From an uncultured Clostridia bacterium (GTDB lineage Bacteria > Bacillota > Clostridia > Christensenellales > UBA1242): a DNA stretch of 6,691 nt. Position numbers and translations under genes: made by a program. Numbering within the stretch: the first letter of the stretch is position 1; every line of letters begins with the position of its first letter. Under the pieces are notes generated by a model. The model did not search any database, had not been told where the DNA came from, and worked only from the letters and a program-made list of their open reading frames with translations. The stretch is from NCBI GenBank assembly GCA_947589655.1, contig CANQCE010000112.1:1-6691 (forward strand). The letters run 5' to 3'. This document shows positions 4,501 through 6,691 of this stretch, in pieces.

Positions 4501-6691
4501 TTGCGCAGTTCTGTTATTGCACCACCTTCGGCATTTTCGTTATATGTTATTGTAACATCCTGTTCGTCATAGACAAGGCTGTTTAAAAGTCCGTCCATAA
4601 AGTTGTCGGTATAATCTGCAAATTGGCTAGCATCAAAATCTGGGAACATTTCTTCCGTAGATTTTGCCATTGTGATTGTTCCATGCAGCAAATCCAGCAC
4701 TTGTAGGCTGGCGTTGTCAAACAACACTTCGCCGTCAGTTTCTTTGAACTTAATTTCAAGATTTGCAAAGTTCCAAGGCTCACTTATTTCTCTGCGCTTT
4801 GAAACGGCAACAGAGATATCTTTTAAACTGCCCCCAATTTTAAGCACTATGTTATCCAGCCAGTCTTGTGCGGTTTTGTAATCTGCAAGCATTTGAAGAA
4901 TGTCTTTAAATTGCCCAAATTGCAAATCAACGCCGAACTCGTTATTCAAAAGTTTTTCAAGAGTATCTGCCAAGTCTGCTGGAGAGCCGTTGGTTTCAGA
5001 ACTTGTTAATGGCACTTTAATCTTCATATTTCCATATGCAATATACAATGTTTTGTCGAACATAACAAGGCTAAACATTTCGTTGCAAACTTTCACGCCT
5101 TTTATTTCAAGTTGGCCATTCTTTATCATTATTGTGCCGTTAAGTTCCAATCCGCCATATTGAACATTGTCGTTATAAACAAGGTTAAAGCCTAATTCGT
5201 AAACCCCATTGCAAGCATAGTCCCAAACAGATTTTATCTGTGGCAGAGCGTCTTTTAGCGATTCACCCTCTGGCAGTTTGTCAACAATTTCAAGGTCTTG
5301 CGTTGTGTTCAAATTGATTGACAATGCCACCTTTTCATTGATTGCATAAGAAACACTTAGCCCCTCGCCTGAAACATTGTAAGTTAAGCCTTTAATGTTC
5401 AGTGCATCCACGCCATTTAAATTTATTCCACTTAAAATTTCAATTATATCTTCTGAATTTAATTTTTTATTTGTTTCTGGTTTTTCAAATTTAATGCCAA
5501 AGGTAGAAACAATCTGGTCAAACAAATCGGAAAATTCATTAAGGTTTGCTTGCAGCACTATCTCGTCAATACGCACGCGAACTTCGTTGTTATAAATGAT
5601 GAACTCAACATTCTTAACAAGTTCGCCTTCCACTCTTTCTGCACAAACAGAACCTGCGGCCCTCAGATATATTTTATCTGACAAATCAACTTGCAAATCA
5701 AAATCGAAAGTTAAAGTTTCTTTGCCAAGATTAACCGTTAACTGCAAATTGCCTTCTTGCTGTGAAAAGATGTTGTAATATTCTGCCTGTTGGCCTTCAC
5801 TTAATGCGGTTAAGTTAAACGGCTTAACTGCAAGTTCAACGGTGTTGTTGCCATTTGTAAGTGTGAGAGAAGAAATGTCATCATTTTCAAATACAACATT
5901 TGCAGTGGCATTAAATTTCTTTGCGGTGTTCAACACAACATCCATTGTTAAATTGTCAGTTGTGCCTTTCAGTTCAAATGTAATCTTCTTTAAAATTTCT
6001 TTTGTGGAGAGTTTGGTTATATCCTCACCCAAAAATTCTTGCAAAATTTCTTTCAATTTGTCTTTTGCACTTGTTTTGCTTTCGCTGTCAAGTTCAATCT
6101 TTTTATCAGCAGGCAAATTCTCGTTTACTATAGGCAAAATTACATCAAACAATTTCTCGGCATTTGCTATGTTTATCTTAACCTTGTTGCCGGCATAATC
6201 AATATAAACATAATCGCCTTGCAGCCTTATTGCAATATCATGTCCGCCAACTTTAAAGCCGCTTATTTCAAAGATATTGTTGTTTAAATCTATCTGCGCA
6301 AAACCTTTTATCTTTATTCCCTTAACAAGAGCATTAAATTCAAACGCAAAAGCATTGTTTTCAATAAAGTTTTTAACATTCTGCACTTTTGTCAAAACGG
6401 TTTCAATATCTTCGCTTGTCAAAGGCAAATCAATTTCTTCAGTTGTTGAACCTATTAACAAATCGCCTGTAACGTCTGCTCTTGAAATTGCCACATCAAG
6501 TTTTCCACTCTTTAAAGAAATTGTTGCAAGGTTCTTGGCCAGATAATCAACAATGAAAAGTCCAGTTTCGTTTGCTGGAAGCAGCCTGATTTTCTCTAAA
6601 ATTTGCATTGCAATTTCAATGCCCTTTTGGGTATCAAATTCGGAATTAGCACTTATTGTTGTGCCAAAAATCTCGTTTATCTTTGCAAGAT
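1494..6691 (-). CDS. Giant beta-rich repeat protein of unknown function, N-terminus outside window
   Basis: Not recognised as any named family. The frame is open from the window edge to TAA at 1494-1496, giving 1731 residues in view. The ATG at 6608-6606 (used here as residue 1 for numbering) is probably internal. It has no Shine-Dalgarno at usual spacing, the 27 codons before it stay open, and those codons encode a segment (L-x-K-I-x-E-I-F-G then I-x-I-A-M-Q-I-L-E-K-I) that matches the helix/FG-turn/helix seen in later repeats and runs straight through the ATG. The protein is mostly alternating hydrophobic/polar beta strands, with short amphipathic helices and acidic or Asn/Lys-rich loops, and few Cys. 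Six recognisable hairpin-plus-helix copies sit at residues 36-80, 102-160, 319-370, 491-560, 768-808 and 1102-1166. No enzyme motif, transmembrane segment or LPXTG is visible; a signal peptide would lie outside the window. Composition suggests an exported or surface protein. The strand pattern vaguely recalls half-barrel lipid-binding lipoproteins (LppX/LprG, LolA), but this is a guess. It is convergent with metG, with no co-transcribed partner in view. Confidence 0.93.
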   Translation of the reverse strand, partial: LAKINEIFGTTISANSEFDTQKGIEIAMQILEKIRLLPANETGLFIVDYLAKNLATISLKSGKLDVAISRADVTGDLLIGSTTEEIDLPLTSEDIETVLTKVQNVKNFIENNAFAFEFNALVKGIKIKGFAQIDLNNNIFEISGFKVGGHDIAIRLQGDYVYIDYAGNKVKINIANAEKLFDVILPIVNENLPADKKIELDSESKTSAKDKLKEILQEFLGEDITKLSTKEILKKITFELKGTTDNLTMDVVLNTAKKFNATANVVFENDDISSLTLTNGNNTVELAVKPFNLTALSEGQQAEYYNIFSQQEGNLQLTVNLGKETLTFDFDLQVDLSDKIYLRAAGSVCAERVEGELVKNVEFIIYNNEVRVRIDEIVLQANLNEFSDLFDQIVSTFGIKFEKPETNKKLNSEDIIEILSGINLNGVDALNIKGLTYNVSGEGLSVSYAINEKVALSINLNTTQDLEIVDKLPEGESLKDALPQIKSVWDYACNGVYELGFNLVYNDNVQYGGLELNGTIMIKNGQLEIKGVKVCNEMFSLVMFDKTLYIAYGNMKIKVPLTSSETNGSPADLADTLEKLLNNEFGVDLQFGQFKDILQMLADYKTAQDWLDNIVLKIGGSLKDISVAVSKRREISEPWNFANLEIKFKETDGEVLFDNASLQVLDLLHGTITMAKSTEEMFPDFDASQFADYTDNFMDGLLNSLVYDEQDVTITYNENAEGGAITELRNEVVYSFSSDIAIRYSTTDFYGQITAMVVQADKLDSQGRIVKDKNGVALKEYKPALGLFTNSLGFSSYIYIIDNMLYIDIHGLQLKTELSAENIDGLVKELETKLGMQLLKDKNDNSVSITEMLEKTGNGFRMLIPALDNVYAHWIELAEGDTLYGIQFNIAELRDKEHREDELHYMQGGKFTDIVLQVFIENYKPSLSDAGTIVPTKIVFGANITDANTQIHDKDYFINENCLLENEEKITQSLNFAVYLNNIKVGKFTENLKEMFKFDETTYTKINGVESNYTQTPLADFNDAQDVVTTIGAAYDWGTGLHYAIDLSGDITTTSVGIDAATREPKTTVQKISISSQKEGSNGILVAVEDEDPAVSQKAPFNLDGKRLNVQANNLTIGITKDDVPQATHQLSLLYSTNYGGLYVTYAHDNLADDNDDSSKNKNNNNIGNHNLKVKIDNSRMSELAAIIVNFLGLDISDEELAKWSLTKDRTDFEYIKSLLKKDGQEDITPDLPQVDKYLKSVEKIAEIIQSIQYKDTGDSISLTISVNMKTFNEADVDQFGTIQISLSKTTSQGKTTIIPQAITITNVAVKNMVINLGLQISPYDTSKQTTKTVKENVSKFVEGKEVKEQVEKTYVVLDKNFDYNNINYAELVQEGDEATTTANIINRLSVDHKDVSNLPDIIYPVVNTVNQRHFNYAGDATIYIGNNEGIGLGINLMADIDENGKVKVFAQFDVASHRLTTGNFIKRISTLSYEDGKITVERVTMKEDKYSYERKAGGIFGWATLYKNLTYTSIKKEYSQVFNAKGLSMQDIMTMLKEILGTTGIMDFVLDIATSSIDARPTIERTFKGLTYNNSAKSFNVLLNGDNLTGDSGMFEDLGLEIGLGNEYNANFDGNANSLNKAMRFIDSIKTTGDGLVLNLGLKIKIAFNLSSVTGQGDAYTTEFLQCNKVQDNGEEELTVENNVVDDEGVTIGGVNIKTNEYWRKQYIDDWKKRTLTAWQEKQNKIKEDA
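1497..1589 (-). other. C-terminal charged helix with evenly spaced Trp
   Basis: Residues 1674-1704, the last 31 of the giant protein. Trp occurs at 1677, 1685 and 1693, exactly eight apart, with Tyr at 1676 and 1681 and many Lys/Arg/Asp/Glu. Helix is the expected structure. It replaces the cell-wall sorting signal or membrane anchor one might expect at this end; it could be a binding or docking tail, but its role is not known. Confidence 0.5.
1926..2108 (-). repeat. Second KGLTYN unit, residues 1501-1561
   Basis: Helix LSMQDIMTMLKEILG, an intervening segment, then FKGLTYNNSAKSFNVLL. It matches the unit at 5307-5456 in order and in the exact KGLTYN motif, although about 1100 residues separate them. 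The following segment (residues 1591-1625) again gives a helix and beta strands, as at the beginning of a further module. Confidence 0.55.
3111..3305 (-). repeat. Repeat copy, residues 1102-1166, with expanded hairpin loop
   Basis: HQLSLLYSTNYGGLYVTYAH forms the first strands and NLKVKIDNSRMSELAAIIV the returning strand plus helix, then NFLG as the turn. The two halves of the usual LYIxY...KxK hairpin are separated by the Asn/Asp-rich insert at 3180-3239. Confidence 0.6.
3180..3239 (-). repeat. Asn/Asp/Ser/Lys low-complexity insert
   Basis: Twenty residues (1124-1143) made almost only of Asn, Asp, Ser and Lys, including NKNNNN and DDNDDSSK. On the plus strand this is a run of imperfect triplets: GTT three times, TTT, GTT, CTT, GCT twice, ATC twice, GTT, GTC twice. 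It is in frame with the gene, so changes by whole triplets would not break it. Replication slippage is the likely origin. Confidence 0.8.
4185..4307 (-). repeat. Repeat copy, residues 768-808
   Basis: SSYIYIIDNMLYIDIHGLQL followed by KTELSAENIDGLVKEL and an LG turn. DNMLYIDIHGLQLK aligns with DKTLYIAYGNMKIK. The stretch before it contains a polar loop (residues 735-757) not seen in the copies at 102 and 491, and the spacing to the next copy is the longest in the protein. Confidence 0.65.
4929..5138 (-). repeat. Repeat copy, residues 491-560 (best-formed)
   Basis: GTIMIKNGQLEIKGVKV, MFSLVMFDKTLYIAYGNM and KIKVPLTSS form three or four strands. Helix DLADTLEKLLNNEFG and a second helix FKDILQML follow. 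It is the most complete copy and a good query for searching others. Confidence 0.7.
5307..5456 (-). repeat. Second-helix unit with KGLTYN motif, residues 385-434
   Basis: Helix SEDIIEILSGI, then the strand NIKGLTYNVS, then strands LSVSYAI and VALSINLN. The KGLTYN strand recurs at residues 1542-1547 after a similar helix (QDIMTMLKEIL), so this half of the module is also repeated. It joins the hairpin copy at residues 319-370 to the linker helix before the next copy. Confidence 0.6.
5499..5654 (-). repeat. Repeat copy, residues 319-370
   Basis: Strands GSVCAERVEGELVKNVEF and IIYNNEVRVRIDEIVLQANL lead into helix FSDLFDQIVSTFG. The hairpin lacks the tyrosines, but its place and the helix with FG turn match the other copies. 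It is followed by the second-helix unit at 5307-5456. Confidence 0.5.
6129..6305 (-). repeat. Repeat copy, residues 102-160
   Basis: Aligns almost without gaps to the copy at residues 491-537. AQIDLNNNIFEISGFKV lines up with IMIKNGQLEIKGVKV, then YVYIDYAGNKVKINI with LYIAYGNMKIKVPL, and a helix (EKLFDVILPI) follows. The glycine, the FEISG/LEIKG-x-KV core, the Y-I-x-Y tyrosines and the K-x-K lysines are shared. This pair is the clearest evidence for the repeat. Confidence 0.7.
6369..6503 (-). repeat. Repeat copy, residues 36-80
   Basis: The strand pair KLDVAISRA and DLLIGSTTEEIDL is followed by PLTSEDIETVL. The latter matches IKVPLTSSE of the copy at residues 529-538, including the identical PLTS, and leads into an amphipathic helix. 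It is shorter and weaker than the later copies and lacks the FG turn. Confidence 0.45.
6602..6691 (-). repeat. Partial repeat copy at the window edge: helix, FG turn, helix
   Basis: The last 30 codons at the right edge encode L-x-K-I-x-E-I-F-G, a polar loop, then EIAMQILEKI. The same layout occurs after each hairpin further on: FDQIVSTFG...EDIIEILSGI (residues 363-395), LLNNEFG...FKDILQML (553-574) and LVKELETKLG...ITEMLEK (799-828). It is therefore the tail of another module whose strands lie outside the window. It supports a start codon beyond the window edge rather than at 6608. Confidence 0.55.

Noticed and set aside
1488..6546. Many plus-strand open frames of 60-118 codons across the right part
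   Set aside because: All lie antisense to the long minus-strand frame, overlap one another in different frames, and give Ser/Phe/Leu/Ile-rich products typical of the reverse of Asn/Glu/Lys-rich coding DNA. None has a recognisable domain.
1494..6691. AsmA/TamB/YhdP-like outer-membrane lipid bridge
   Set aside because: The long run of amphipathic strands invites the comparison, but the interspersed helix-FG-helix units and the Trp-rich C-terminus do not match the TamB or AsmA C-terminal domains, and no diagnostic motif was found.

Overview
The window holds two convergent genes, each cut by a window edge. On the left, plus strand, is the larger C-terminal part of a methionyl-tRNA synthetase (1-1449). 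On the right, minus strand, is a very large unrecognised protein (6691-1494, at least 1731 residues in view, N-terminus outside the window). They are separated by 44 bp carrying a hairpin and T tract that should terminate the minus-strand gene. No tRNA, rRNA, CRISPR array, insertion sequence or riboswitch was seen.

The DNA is AT-rich with the standard code (Trp always TGG in both genes, TAA stops). Giant, low-GC, Asn/Lys/Asp-rich, beta-rich proteins beside ordinary housekeeping genes suggest an uncultured low-GC bacterium, perhaps a gut-type Bacillota/Clostridia lineage. This is a weak inference from composition only. The synthetase is of the archaeal/eukaryotic-like MetRS branch, which also occurs in some bacteria, so it does not fix the taxonomy.

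Region by region: 1-1449 is MetRS, covering the end of the catalytic domain's first half, the zinc-knuckle insert, the KFSKS loop and the anticodon-binding helical domain. It ends without an appended EMAP/Trbp111-type tRNA-binding domain. 1450-1493 is intergenic. 1494-6691 is one continuous reading frame on the minus strand with no recognised family. Reading the protein by eye shows a strongly diverged module repeated about six or seven times: beta strands, a hairpin of the type LYIxY...K-x-K, a helix ending in an FG/LG turn, a variable loop, a second helix of the type EIL..I, then more beta strands. One copy has its hairpin loop expanded by an Asn/Asp/Ser-rich insert. The C-terminus is a charged helix with three evenly spaced Trp and no LPXTG or membrane anchor.

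The two genes face each other and have no evident functional link. The item most worth following up is the giant repeat protein.
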